A stretch of 64,000 bases of DNA. It comes from Pseudoscleropodium purum (Eukaryota > Streptophyta > Bryopsida > Hypnales > Brachytheciaceae). Positions 11,274 to 23,768 of the stretch are shown here, piece after piece. Made by a program: the position numbers and the translations under genes. Under the pieces are notes generated by a model. The model was given only the letters and a program-made list of their open reading frames with translations, was not told where the DNA came from and did not search any database. The first letter of the stretch is position 1, and every line of letters starts with the position of its first letter. The stretch is from positions 18,643,063-18,707,062 of the forward strand of contig OZ017795.1 in NCBI GenBank assembly GCA_963969395.1, in the 5' to 3' direction.

Positions 11274-12661
11274 GATCAACGTCTCTGACCACCAATGCGA
11301 CAAGGTGTAGTAGCCCAAAATACACTTCATTGCTCAATGGGTTCACCACGCCTTGTTTCCAACCTTGTTTGAGCCACAACTAGCTAACACTGTACATGCC
11401 ATGCACCTATAGTGTTAGTCCCCATTTCCAACTCACTTTGCTAAGTCCCAGTTACCAGAGCTCTAGCACACACTTCTTACATGACACCAGGCATATCACT
11501 TGGTGACATAGGATGGAGCTTCATTTTGAAGTGCTAAGGCCCGTGGTGGCACTACTCACCACGGTCCTCACCGCCCTTGAGAGGCACTCTATCCCAAACT
11601 AGTTCTTAGTGTATTTGCTACTCTTTGGCATTGCTAATCAGAACTCCCAACTAATGAAATATTGAGTGTAGGCTAGTTTGAGGTAGGGTTCCATTCCAAT
11701 CGGTGCTATAGGACACTTCACATAAGTGCCTCATGGTGCCTTGGAGCCAATGGTGAAGGCTCACCACCAACCTTGAGTTACAATGGTTCACTAGGACTCA
11801 CCATGGCTTTAAGAGAGAGTGAAGAGACAGACCAACTCCTCCTATAGTACTTTCTATAGGATTTGATAGACTTCCCCCTTCTATTTCAAAGGGAGTACCC
11901 AACCCACTTTGGGTTTTGGAAGACCACTTGAATCCAATCTGAACTCCCTTAGTTTCTTCACCATTTGGACTTCTGAACTTCCAAATGGCTTAATTCTATG
12001 CTCAAAGCTCTAAATCCAATATACAAACCCATTTTAGATATTTACACAACAAATAGATGTTGATGGATTGTTCTCTTGTCTCATTTGGACAAGTTCTCAC
12101 AAAGTTATGGCCCTTCAAAAATTCGGGTCCATCGAGGGAGGCATCACACCTTCACCACAGCCTTTCTCTTGGCCATAACTTTTGATTCATAACTTAAAAT
12201 CTTGTAATGCTTGTCATTCTAGCATCTTTGTATTCTTATCTTTTTAATAATATACTACATGCCATACTTCCTTAAAGGATTCCTTGGGAACCCCTTACTC
12301 TTAGGCCTAAAGTATCGCGGTGCCATCGAGACACCTGTAATTTCAAATGGCCATAACTTCTAGCCAACTAATTCAAATTACACATTGTTTAGACGGTTAG
12401 GTACGTCTTCTTAAAAGCTTTCCAAACATGTATGACACTTTACCATAACCTTCAAATCCAAGGTGCTATTGCACCCTGTTTACTGGAGAGTGTCTCAAAA
12501 TTCCCTTCTTAGTCTATTGCAAGACTTGGAGAGTTACCACCAAGGTCCCCTTTGCTCACTAAAGTGCTTGAGGCACTCCAAGGAGATAGGGGCGTGACAT
12601 AAGGGGAGTGCGTCAAAATGGATGGTAGGGCACCATATCTTCACTAAGGGGTGCAATAAAT
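11274..12661. other. Intergenic stretch of moderate GC, no gene seen
   Basis: A non-AT-rich stretch without long open frames. The text reads like an old transposon body, but no terminal repeat, protein motif or internal duplication could be identified. It ends at the AAT target site of the CACTA element. Confidence 0.4.
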
Positions 12662-13899
12662 CACTATAGGAAAACTGCATTTTTGATGTTGTTTTATCGA
12701 AACGCGCCTTGTTTTTAAAAACAAACAATGTTAGACAATTCAAGCCCCGAAAGTCTAAATTTCATGTAATGTCACTATAAACATGGTCATATATGTAGAA
12801 AAATAACTCGATGTCAAGCAAGACATACATGTTTCTAACGACGCCAAAAGAGAGAAGTGCATGTTTTTCAAAAACATACTTTAAGACATAGGCAACCACG
12901 TTAGCAACTATGTTGTTTTTCATTGTGGGTAAGTTAATTAAATTACTTCAGTCTATGGTAAAATATTGACCATTTGTAAAAAATTTAGAGGAAGGGCAAC
13001 CACATGACATGCTTTGCAAAAAAAAAAAATTGATGAATGAGCACAATGGATGAAAAGAGATGACCTTTATACAAGTAGGGTTGTAGGAAGTGAACAAATC
13101 ATATTGAATATATACATCAAGAATTGTGTTCAATATAAAATATCTTAGAAAACATCATCAAGATGTCAGAAACAACATAGGGATGTTTGAAACAACATCA
13201 TGTCTAAATCAACGTCTAAACATTTGAAACAATGTCAAAAAGTACATTGACCAAGTTTTCATATTCTAGTTATCCTATATCTTTTATTTCACCATAGACA
13301 AAGAATAGATACAAATATGACCTCTGTAATCTTTAATTTTACTAATTTTCAATGAAAGAATTCTTGTTTCATGCCATTAAAAATTCTCTTGATGGTAGAT
13401 GGTAAGTTTTCTTTAATTTTGGTGAATTCTTCAATTATTTTTGTTGTTTTTATTTATTTAATTTGTTTTCACTAATTATTTTTTGTTGGCTTTGCCCTAC
13501 GGTTATTGTATATACTAATTGATGTCTCAAAAAACAACATTAAAATTTTCAAACAACATTAAAATATGCTAATTAGGCATGCCACATCATTATTTTATCG
13601 CCACTACATCAAGTACCCTGTCATAGACAGGTTGGATGAAAAAAAATCCTATGTGGTTCTCACTATTGACATGATGCTTATGTAGCATCCAGATGTTGCA
13701 TTTTGGAAAGCTTGGAAGACCATGTTTTTTGTAATGTTACCAAAAAACAAGCCACGATTAGGCACGTTTTTTTGCATGTTTTTTGCTAGTCAATTATAAC
13801 GGATTTTAGGTGATGTCAACGTTGATGAATTTTGTGTCTTAGGTGACACCATCCCCTATTTTCTCTGATGTCACAAAACTACCTATTTTTTTTATAGTG
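12662..13899. mobile_element. Non-autonomous CACTA-type element
   Basis: The element begins CACTATAGG and ends in TTTTATAGTG, the inverted CACTA terminus, and is flanked by a matching 3-bp target duplication AAT (12659-12661 and 13900-13902). Length is 1238 bp. It has no transposase ORF. The interior is rich in short motifs such as GAAACAACATC and GATGTC in both orientations, like the subterminal repeats of CACTA (En/Spm, DTC) elements. It would need a transposase from elsewhere. The terminal inverted repeats are short and diverge after about 7 bp. Confidence 0.8.
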
Positions 13900-13902
13900 A
13901 AT

Positions 13903-14360
13903 CCACCAACAATGGCAACCGTCCAAAATTCACAAAGAAGGGAAGGCATGGCTTGACACCTAGGGTCAGATTTCACAAATGCCAATTGGGTGCAAGATTG
14001 GATGACTGATGTCTCTGATTTGGCCACAACTAATGTGCCTCTCAACGGAACAGGGACACTTTCCGACCATGTATAGGTTTCGCTTCATATATTGGGATTT
14101 GAACCTAGTTAGTGGAGAGGGCTTCAAACTTTCTTAGGGGACATGCAATAGAGGTGGTGGAATGACGGAATCTAGTGGTATGGCATTGAATTCAGAGGAA
14201 GTATTGAGTGGAGAAAGGTAGTTGTCACAGATTGCCAATCTTTGGAGTGGAGGGATGATTGGCCTTGACTATATACCTTAGTAGGTCCTTCTCATGCACA
14301 AGGGAGGGACATGTCGCCACCTCATGATGGAAGCGTGTAACTGTACCAGCTACATGCAGT
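13903..14360. other. Flank between CACTA element and piggyBac relic
   Basis: GC-richer DNA with no recognised feature. It could hold the 5' part of the piggyBac element, whose TTAA-flanked terminus I did not find. Confidence 0.35.
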
Positions 14361-16232
14361 GTGGGAGGATTCAATGTCTATATCTTCCGAATCAATGGAA
14401 TACCTTCTCGAGTTACTACACACAGTAGGAGAAAGTGCTACAAAGAGAGCCACAATCATGGATACACCTCCACTGAGCCATTTGGATGGATAGAGGATTC
14501 CAAAGATGTAGAGTGGATGGCGAACTTCAGAGATTTTACAAGTACTTTGTTTGCTGATTCTAATTCTTATTGGGAGTTCTTTGACAATCGCAATACTAGA
14601 ATGTCTAGTGATGATGAATTGGATTATGATCGATACTAAGAGTTCTTAAAGGGTTAAGAGATGAATGAAGAATCGGTAGGGAGTTTTAGAGAATGTTATG
14701 TTGATGCCATTCGGGGTCAACATGCTTCCACTTTATTAGGAGATCGTGAAAAGTTCACTAGCCTTATACGAGGACCTACTCAGTGATGCCATCAACACCA
14801 ACAGAATGTGAGGTACTTCTTTGATTTGTTTTGGAATCAGGCTTGTGTAGAGTGCATGGTTCTAGAAATCAACCAATATCTCCATCAAGATGTTATGGAG
14901 TATGCATCACAATTTGTGAATGGTGACCTAAACTGGACCAACCTAACTCCTGCTGAATTAAGAAGTTGGCTCAAGATAGTGATTCTCATAGGGCTCAAAG
15001 TAACTCCAACCATACAAGATTATTGGAAAAAGGAGGTTTTTTGGCATTGCGGTTTCGTTTCTAGTGTCATGAGTCACAATAGATTTGAATGCATTCTAAG
15101 ATGCCTTCATTATGTTGATAATACAACACCGGAAACGGATAAGGAGTAGAGAGGTTATGATAAAATTGGGAAAGTAAGGTGGGTCATTGAGAATTTTGTG
15201 GAGCGGTCACATGAGTTGTGGAATCCTGAGAAGTTTGTCATTGTAGATGAGATTATGATTGCCTATAGAGGGCATTTCAGCCCAATTAGACAATACATCA
15301 AGGCCAAACCCACAAGATATGGCCTAAAAGTATGATGTCTTGTGTCAAATCCTTGTCATTATATATATAACTTGCAGATGTACTTAGGTAGTAATGGTAA
15401 ATTAGAGCATGGTCAAGGCGCATGTATTGTGAACTAGCTCGTGTAAGGGCTATCACATAAGGGGCATTGTATGGTTGTGGACAATTTCTTCACAAGCCCT
15501 GAGTTGTTTGATCAACTTTTAGACAGGGAAATTTGTGCGACACGGACTATGAATGGTAGTCGAGTAGGCATGCCTTCCATCTTATTAGGATTCAATGAGG
15601 GGGAACATGAGAGGGGTACTTTGTTTTGGAAAATGCACTGCATGTAGCACATGGTAGCCATGACATGGTATGATGCTAAACTTGTGACCGTCTTGAGCAC
15701 CTTCCAAGATCCAATTTGGGAAGGAGTATTTGTTCATAGGTGGGTGAAAGGTAGTCGAGACCCTATTCCAACCACACCGCAACAGGAAGAATACCAAATG
15801 TACATAAGAGGAGTGGATCTCATTTACCAAATGCGGAAAGATTATACAATACAATTTTGGTCCAGAAAATGGTGGTATAAACCTTGGTTCTTTGTCTTAG
15901 ACTCTTCGTTGCAGAATTCATGGGTGTTGTATCAGAAACACATGATGGCACATGCAATGCCAAACTTGGGATGGAAGACATTCCATTATGTAGTGGCATT
16001 GGCTTTGATCGAGCCATGCATCCTTTTGCTACCAACTTGTAGTTGCTTCAATCGAAACCCCAATTCCATTCACTACATTGTGAGGTCTATAGCATGGTGG
16101 CCAAAGCAGTGTGTCGTCTACAAAACGAAGCAACGTAGAATCTGACAACAATGTGGCAATTTGTACATGTGTGATGAATTTTGTTTTCAGGTTGTGCATG
16201 CCTCACGGAAGTGGGCTATGAGATTACATTGA
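14361..16232 (+). pseudogene. piggyBac-type transposase pseudogene
   Basis: One plus-strand frame runs the whole length with in-frame stops at 14637, 14655, 14784, 15147, 15333, 15435, 15444 and 15645, then 16143, and closes at 16230. No frameshift is needed. The transposase core is clear: LTPAELRSWLKIVILIGLK, MSHNRFECILRCLHY, the first catalytic Asp in VIVDEIMIAYRG, then QYIKAKPTRYGLKV, the second Asp in MVVDNFFTSPELFDQL and the third in TWYDAKLVTVLST. The region past 16143 keeps a Cys-rich tail (CGNLYMC, then CF and H), like the C-terminal zinc finger of this family. piggyBac enzymes cut and paste at TTAA sites. The element is dead; termini were not located. The family call is from motif recognition. 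Confidence 0.88.
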
Positions 16233-18019
16233 TGTTAACATTACATGCCATGTGTAGCATGGTTGTCGAAGATTGATTATAGTCGTTCGCCGGGGAGCAC
16301 CAATCGATCAATTTCAAGACCACGTCGCATGGACTACTCGACAACGATGCACTCTACTCATTGTCCAACGTTGGATCTCCGATGAAGCTACAAAGGTCTC
16401 GCATGGTCTTGTGGACCATTTTTCATATGGTGAATCGTGTGAGAGTGTAGTTCGGATGCCTCCTAGATTTCTTGATCATGGATTGATGTTTGAACATGAT
16501 AGATCCGTCTATAGGGTAGTTGCATGCCGATTTTCAGTAACAATGATGGGTTTTTGTGGGAGGCAAGTAACTATGTAGGCTAATAGCGGTGTAGTGACAA
16601 ACTTTAGGTCTTTTGAGCCTTGTGATTCACAACTTTTGAATTGACAAAATATTTATCTAAACACAACATTTTGAATGAGTCTTTGAAGTGTTAGTTTGCA
16701 TACTTGGTCGTGTCAAAGTGGTGGTTTGAGTTTTGTGTTGCTCCAACATACCACTTGTAAGGTCAGGCCCTAACTGCCAACCACCTGCATTGACATGTCA
16801 CGTAAACGTGGAGCAGATTCTTGAGGACTTTCATGAGAACTGCCACCATGTCAATTTTGTTGTTTTGTGTTGATAGTTGAATCCAATCAAAAGCACCTTC
16901 TTCATGACATGCACTATGAACTTCAATCGGTCCCACTCACTAATGTTTTTTGTCAAATGTGCTAAAAATTGTCATATGCATTGGAGACCTAGTAGGCCAC
17001 TACGTCCCAAATTTTAAAGTGGTTTGGCAAATTGGGCCTTGTGGCAATGGTTCTCAAAGTCTTGATCATTGCCAAAAATAGTCTCTCGAGCTCTGAAGCA
17101 ACGCCCACTCTTCCATTATAATGTCGACATCACGACGATGGAATGACTTGCAATTTTTTTGAAGTGATTTGGTAACTTACTTGTGCATGAAATTCAACAA
17201 TGATTTCTTCTACTTCAACCTATGCTTTCTACGGATCACAAAAAAGCATGGTAGGCTTCCACAACATGTTCGACAACTAGTTCTCGCTTGGGTGTTGAGG
17301 AATTAACCTTTTGCTTACATATTTATAGGTCAACCCCTCAAATTTCATGACTTTGTTTAATACAACAATGCAAAAATTTTGTAGATGCATATTCAATTGT
17401 TATACTCTAGCATAATACTAGTATTATAATATGTAGACAAAAAAAATTACAAAAACCTTAACCTTATAGGTTTCATAATAAGGTCACTAATCACTCTATT
17501 ATTGTCACTTAAAACTTTGATTATTTGATTAAGGCTCAAATCTCATTTATTGAAAAAAAATCCATTATAGGATCATTCCCTAGGTATCTACTATAGATAT
17601 TTTCTATCTTAGTCAATTAGAAATGACCGAGTTAGTAATTTTTTGTAATCTTCTCATACATTTATATTGATAAAAATAAAATGATATTTTATCTAATTTT
17701 TGGTAAAACCCTATTCTAAATACTCTGAATTGACCTTGTAGTTTGGGCCTAATTCTAAACTTTTATTTTTGATAATTGAAAAGGAATAAGTGTAATTAGC
17801 AACTTACCTCAAAATTGGCATCATTGTTGAAGCAACTTTGTCTCTTTTGAGCTTATTATGACAAAACTATCACAAGGAACTCAAATCCAATTTTTGATTA
17901 TTAATCCGTCTTGAGTATCAAGTTATTTGAAAATTAATTTAATTTTTGTCTAAAGTTCAAACCCATCCCTCCACTTTGTAATTTTGAGGTAAGGGTGGAG
18001 GTGGCATTTGATGGGGGAT

Positions 18020-18135
18020 AAATCTCCATACCGTATCCCATACAATATTTATAGCCCGTATATTCTTTGTATCTCATATATACTCGTATTCCATACCCAT
18101 ATCCCGTACCTATATTTGTATCTACATCTAGATCT
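18020..18135. repeat. Degenerate ATACCC/GTATCC minisatellite
   Basis: Imperfect short units of the type CATACCCATATCCCGTACC recur with variable spacing. The minus-strand ORF across it (Gly/Tyr-rich) is a consequence of the repeat rather than a gene. Confidence 0.5.
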
Positions 18136-18664
18136 GGATTTGGATGAATGGCATCCAACATTTGATGGTTGTTTTTAGTAGGAAAGATGGACTACATTCA
18201 TCGCCATTCATGATGACTTTGTAAAATCAGATCAATGACAACTGGAGGGATTTTAGTTTTTTGTAAAATAATCAATGGTTCAGGTTGCAGAGAGGGTCAT
18301 GCACAAAGGCTACTTGCCTCTTTTCAGTACATTGTTGAGGTAGTCGTACATTTTTAAATTCCTTGTTGATGGCCATGTTCAAAATCTTCTTGATATTTTG
18401 CTCTTTGCTTGAAAAGTAGTCTTTAATACAAATTAGACCTCCCCTTCTTCCTTTCCCTTCTATTCTACTTTTTCCCTTCTACACTATTCATGCTCAATTG
18501 TTAACATTAACTACACAACACAATATGATTAAACATATAATCAAACATCTTACATATGATATAATCAAATTATAACTATAAAAATTAAGTAACAATATAA
18601 TAATATGATAATATTAATAATATATAATTATTATTAACATTGATATTAATATTAATAATATTAA

Positions 18665-18776
18665 TTAATATTATCTATAATATTAATGTGGATATTAATT
18701 GATATCAACATTAATATTAATTAATATTATCTATAATATTAATGTGGATATTAATTGATATCAACATTAATATTAA
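18665..18776. repeat. Two tandem 56-bp AT-rich units
   Basis: The units 18665-18720 and 18721-18776 appear identical. Each contains the palindrome arms ATTAATGT and ACATTAAT around GATATTAATTGATATC, so the array can fold. It lies directly downstream of the Helitron helicase relic in an AT-only tract (18500-18840). Confidence 0.9.
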
Positions 18777-18842
18777 TTATATAACTAATTATTAATTAAT
18801 ATCAATTAGCTATTTAATTTATATCAACTATATTATTTTATT

Positions 18843-19867
18843 TTACAATTGTTTGATTTGTTCTCTAGTTAGTTTAGGCAAACGTTCATTGATGATAGAC
18901 ATGATATCTTTTTTATTACAATTACATTGTTCAACAATTAAAAGATTGGGATGATAGAGGTTCCATGGGATTATTGATTGCGGCATTCCTGATACGTTGG
19001 CTAAAGATTTATTATACTCAGTTCTTAAAGTCTCATAAAAAAGGAACAATCCATAATCGAGTACTTGATGCTCACTTGGATCCTCTAGAAGTTGTTGTAC
19101 TTGGAGCTCATGTCTAGATCATCACACAATTGATGTTGAAATTGCTGCCACAAATTTGCAAGCTCATTTGGTGAGCAATGAATGAATAATGTGACAAATA
19201 AAGCTCGAAGTTGTGATCATGATTGTGTGACAAAAGCTTCTTGTAGACATGAAAGCCACTCTCCATTGTTTTCCAACAATCCTCTTATTAAACATGCTTC
19301 TTTCAACGTATTGAAAAGTTGACCATCCATTGTTCATAGGTCTTTATATGATATTGGTCCATGCACAATCATCAAAAGTAAATGTAGATAGTATCATTCT
19401 CCAGTAGTTGGATTAGTAAAGTAAAGTCTTCCTAGAGCAAAACCAACTCATCTGGGGGTCCATTCTTTTGTAGTTTTCTTCCACACATAGTGTTGGAGAA
19501 ACTCCAAATATGTAAACCATCAAGCATTTGCATCTCTAGCACATCTTGAAAAAAACCCAATAAATGTGGTAGTCTTGCAGCCTGCTCTTCGAAGAACTTT
19601 TGTAGCATCATCATTTTCATTGAATACCCCTCTATACATCTCTAGTAAATGTAAAGTAAGTCGTACAATATTCGGACATTCTTCATATATTTCCATTGCA
19701 AAAAGTTGCCAAGGAGTTTCCAAGGTACTAACATATTGAGCATTCAAGTATTGATCTACTTCATTATGTTCACAGCAAGAGCAACATTTCTCAAATGACG
19801 GGCCATTTGAACTCTCTCCATTGGACTTTGTTGCCTTCAAGGTAGCTTTGTAGGCTACAATACACAA
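18843..19867 (-). pseudogene. Helitron Rep/helicase pseudogene fragment
   Basis: Read on the minus strand, this matches the segment of Helitron proteins at the junction to the Pif1-like helicase. In order: QYLNAQYVSTLETPWQLFAM, ECPNIVRLTLHLLEMYRG, KTTTFIGFF, GRLYFTNPTTGE with YYLHLL, GQLFNTLKEACLIRGLL, then LFYETLRTEYNKSLANV and KLTREQIKQL, where the helicase would begin. At least one frame change (near 19520-19620) and several stops interrupt it; one replaces the usual Arg in the DLRT motif. The Rep HUH motif, most of the helicase and the TC/CTRR ends were not found. Helitrons move by rolling-circle replication; this copy is inactive. Confidence 0.8.
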
Positions 19868-22800
19868 ACTAATTCAACTAAAGAGTATTCCCAGTAGTGA
19901 GTTAAACACACTTCTTACCACCCTAATTAATTTGCAATCTGACTATTTTGGGACAACTTTGAGGAGGACAAGTATATTTTTCTAAAATGTGTACTTGTTT
20001 CAGAAGTTAAATCTTAGTGGAATTATAATTTTCTAATCAAAATTGTAGATTTTGTCAATTTTTGAAGTAAGCTATTGTAAAATTACAAAATTGTTTGTGG
20101 AGTAGAGGCTTAAACATCATCTAAACAACTCACAATCACTCTCCCATATATCTATTGGCATTTAAATGTTCACTAGTGAGAGATTGATACATTGCCTCAA
20201 TTGAAGTTGATACACTAAAATTGTCAATAAAATGAATGGATTTGTGTAATAAGCTAAGTCAAGATGGAATTGGATGAAAAGCACTACAAGCCCTTTACAA
20301 TTTCCTCTCTACACTTAATCCTAGCATGTCAAGAAATGCCCTTAAAAATCACTATTAATCCTAAGTTTGGTTGTTTTATTCTTTATTATAATTGATGAGT
20401 GATAATTTGACTATTTATGGATTGTGTTCGGTAACAATGAAGAAATTGAGGGCCTTTCCAAATCGAATGGAAAAATTTGAGCATGTCAAATTGGATGAGT
20501 GGCGGTGGTTATGCTCAAAAAGCATTCCCACTAGTACACGCAAAAGGTCCGAGATTCTTTGAATGTGGATGAAAAGCATCGCCGGCACTCCACAATGTCT
20601 TTTTCATATTCAACATTAGTATGTCAAGGATTTGCCTTTGAAATCATTTTCATTATAAATTTGGTTGCTATATCCTTTATTCTACTTGATAAATAGGCAT
20701 TCAACTATTTATGGGGGGTGACCATGACAATTAAGGTGAATCCAAGACATGGTGATAAATTCAATGGTTTACAAATTTAGATTTACAGTACACTACATGT
20801 ATTGTCTAAAAGTCACCAAGTTAGAATTCCAACACATATGAATGGTGTCACATTGCACAATCAATTATTACTACTACTATAACAAAAGATTTGTTCATCA
20901 CGATAATGAAAACTAATTGATATGCAATCCTCTTAAGAAGACATTTGAGGGCAAAGAAGGGCCATTTCAGGTTTATTCTTATTGCTGTTCATTGTGATCA
21001 ATGATTGTAGCCATGTCAATTATGGCCCCCTCCTAAAAAAATTAGTCAAAAAAATTCTTGAACAATTTTTTTTAAATTATTATTTTTTGATGTAGCACTA
21101 TCACGTCCACATTAGTAGTGAGTTTCCAACAAATGTTGTAGTGTACAATACATTGTGAATTCGTGGGCTTATAATGCCTTCAAATGTCTTCTAATGCTAT
21201 TAGAAAAAATAACTTAGGCAATCCTTCTTTTGCCACTCCTTTAGCTTGGCACATATTAGCTCACTTTCATTATTTGTTGTAGGAAGTTGCAAACCAATTA
21301 TCTAATCCATGACATTCATTTTAGACAATTATCCTATGAAACCACTAGATTTTCTACAACTAAAGCAATTTTAATTAAGCTTATTGGGATTCCTCCAACT
21401 AGAAAAAACATATAGAGAGTAGATAATTTAGCACATTACCACACTAAAGATAGAGGTCTTAAAATAGACCACATTCTCTTAAAAAGCGTCTTCTAATGTA
21501 GAATTATATTTTTCTTTCTTCAAGGCACCATTGATATACTAGTGTTGAACATTTTAAGAAGTGGACAATTCTAACTTGTAACTAGTCAAAGGACCAATTT
21601 TGGGTTGCTTCTTGACATTGGGCAAAATTTTGGGGGAGAATTTTTTTTCAATTTAAAAAACAACAATAGATTGGGTTGTTATTCAATATTGATATTCAAA
21701 ACTAAAATCTTTTTGGTCAAACAAAATTTTAAAAGAAATAGCACAAAGTGTTTAGAATTTGCTTAGTGTTGAAAAACTTATTCTTTGGAAAAAGTGTTGG
21801 TGATTTCATTCATAGATCTTATACAATTTTTTCACAAATTGATAGAAATCACAATTTTGACTAATAAAAAAAGGCTCAAGTACTATAAATAGAAGTTTTA
21901 TTTTTTATGAATTTTTGAAACTATATCTTCAACATTCATTTGATGAGCATTCGAAAATAGTTTTAAATTTTGGTTGTATGAATATTTTCTACTTTTTCTC
22001 CTTCGCATTATTTTCTTCAACACAAACTTCAAAATGGTTGTAAAACTTATATTTTATAACAAATTTATATTTTGTCCAAGTTCCTTGGCTTTTAGGGGAT
22101 ACTAAATGACCATTCTGTTTTAACTTCAAAAATTTGTAACTAACTCCCTAAAGGTCAACCAACATCAATAATAAGGTCAACGTGAAATGGATATAATCAA
22201 ATCATATCAAAGTAGCTAATTAATTATTGCTATAATATTGATATCAAATAATAATACCAATAATATATAATCTGATAATATTAATATATTAATCATTATC
22301 TCCATTATTATTATTATATTATTGATCATAATAATATATATGTAAGATGTGGCTATGTAATCAATCATAGCTATTAGGTATAGCTTGTATTTCAATTTAC
22401 ATTAATTCAAGCATATAATCAATTAGTTTGATTATAAGAACAACATTAAGGTTTTGAGATGCTTGTTTAGAAAAACAAGTGCCAATTTCATGAAAATTTC
22501 CAAATACAATATCATGAAAACTAATGTTTGAGAACTAAAATTATGGACTAGATAATACTCAAGAGACAAGAGCAGGGAGGAATGAGAGCATTATGGGACA
22601 TAATGCCAAGTCTAATTGTTCATCACAATTGTCCAAATTTGCACTTTTCACAAATCTAAGTGTATACAAAGAGGGGCCACATTTATGAGTTTTTATACAT
22701 TTCTAACTATCCAATGGAATGTGACAAAATTTGCCTTGAAAATTGGACTTGGCATTATGTTTATAGTTGTTAAAATAATGTGTTTTGTAGTGCCACAACT

Positions 22801-23768
22801 TTGACACATACAAGGCACGAAGTTCTAAAATTTCAATGACTAATTTGTACAATTGTATATTTGAGGCAAGAATTGAGGTTTTAGAAAAGAGACAAACTCT
22901 TTGTCATTTTAACAAATATGTAAATTAGACCATCACCATTAATAGACACTTTTGTGCAAAAAAGTGAAGGTAAGGTGAGGTAGAAGCACCAATAGTCAAC
23001 CACGCCCAATGCTCAACTAATAGGGGGCAATAATTCTTACAATGGAGTTAAAACTCCACTTTCCATTGTATTTTAGGTGTCCTACTTGAATGATTGGAAT
23101 CAGAAGACTTTAGACATTTGCAACTCATGAAATGCACATTTTGCCTTCCAAAATTCATAGCCTAGGTGAGGCTTCAAAGGCAAAAGGGGTGCTACAAAAG
23201 CCAAGGCCAACAAAAATAAAGGCCCTACCTTGCTAAGGGAGGCAAAGGGCGGAAGCCTCAAAAGAAATGATGGAAAGGTAAATGAAAGGTAGCCAAGTAG
23301 AGAAACTTTTTAGTGCAATCATTGTGAGCCTCATTAATGACTTCTTCCAAGCTCAAAAGTTTCTGAAAGTGTGAATAGATCTCTAGCTTGTGGACCTATT
23401 TCAACCCTCACTAGATTTAGGCTCCTACAATATTTTCTTCCCCATAGTATCTACAGGAAAATGTGTAGTGTAGTGTCTAGGACCTGGAAGTGGGCATTTA
23501 GAGCTCCCAACAGCTTAGCTAATTTCTAACCTAAATGTATTATAACTTAGATAGGTAGAGCTTGAGAGTTGATTATTGATTAAATTTTCATTAGATCTTT
23601 GAGGATGTGTTTAGGTCTATTTTATTCAATTAAATGCCAATTTACTTTGGCTGAAATTATTAACTCTTCAATGGCGGAACTAAACTTAGAAAATCCATTG
23701 TGGTAATTCATTTGGAAGAACTTCCGAGTACAAATTGTTACTATTCTATAACTTAGGAGGTATGAGGT
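19868..23768. other. AT-rich intergenic stretch, no gene seen
   Basis: It contains a pair of diverged direct repeats (20272-20714), AT-only tracts (22200-22340) and no recognisable coding region. The ORF at 22616-22804 (plus) is short and without motif. Confidence 0.5.
20272..20714. repeat. Pair of diverged direct repeats of about 148 bp
   Basis: 20272-20420 and 20567-20714 both start GGATGAAAAGCA and end CTATTTATGG. Shared blocks in between are TATGTCAAG or CATGTCAAG, TTGGTTG and TTTATTCT. The spacer between the two copies is not duplicated. Confidence 0.7.

Larger units (their letters stand above)
16233..18842. other. Intergenic stretch after the piggyBac relic
   Basis: The ORF at 16273-16578 (plus) abuts the transposase relic but shows no recognisable motif. 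The rest is AT-rich without coding signal. At about 18020-18135 a degenerate ATACCCGTATCC-like minisatellite occurs. The missing 3' end of the piggyBac element should be in the first part. Confidence 0.4.
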
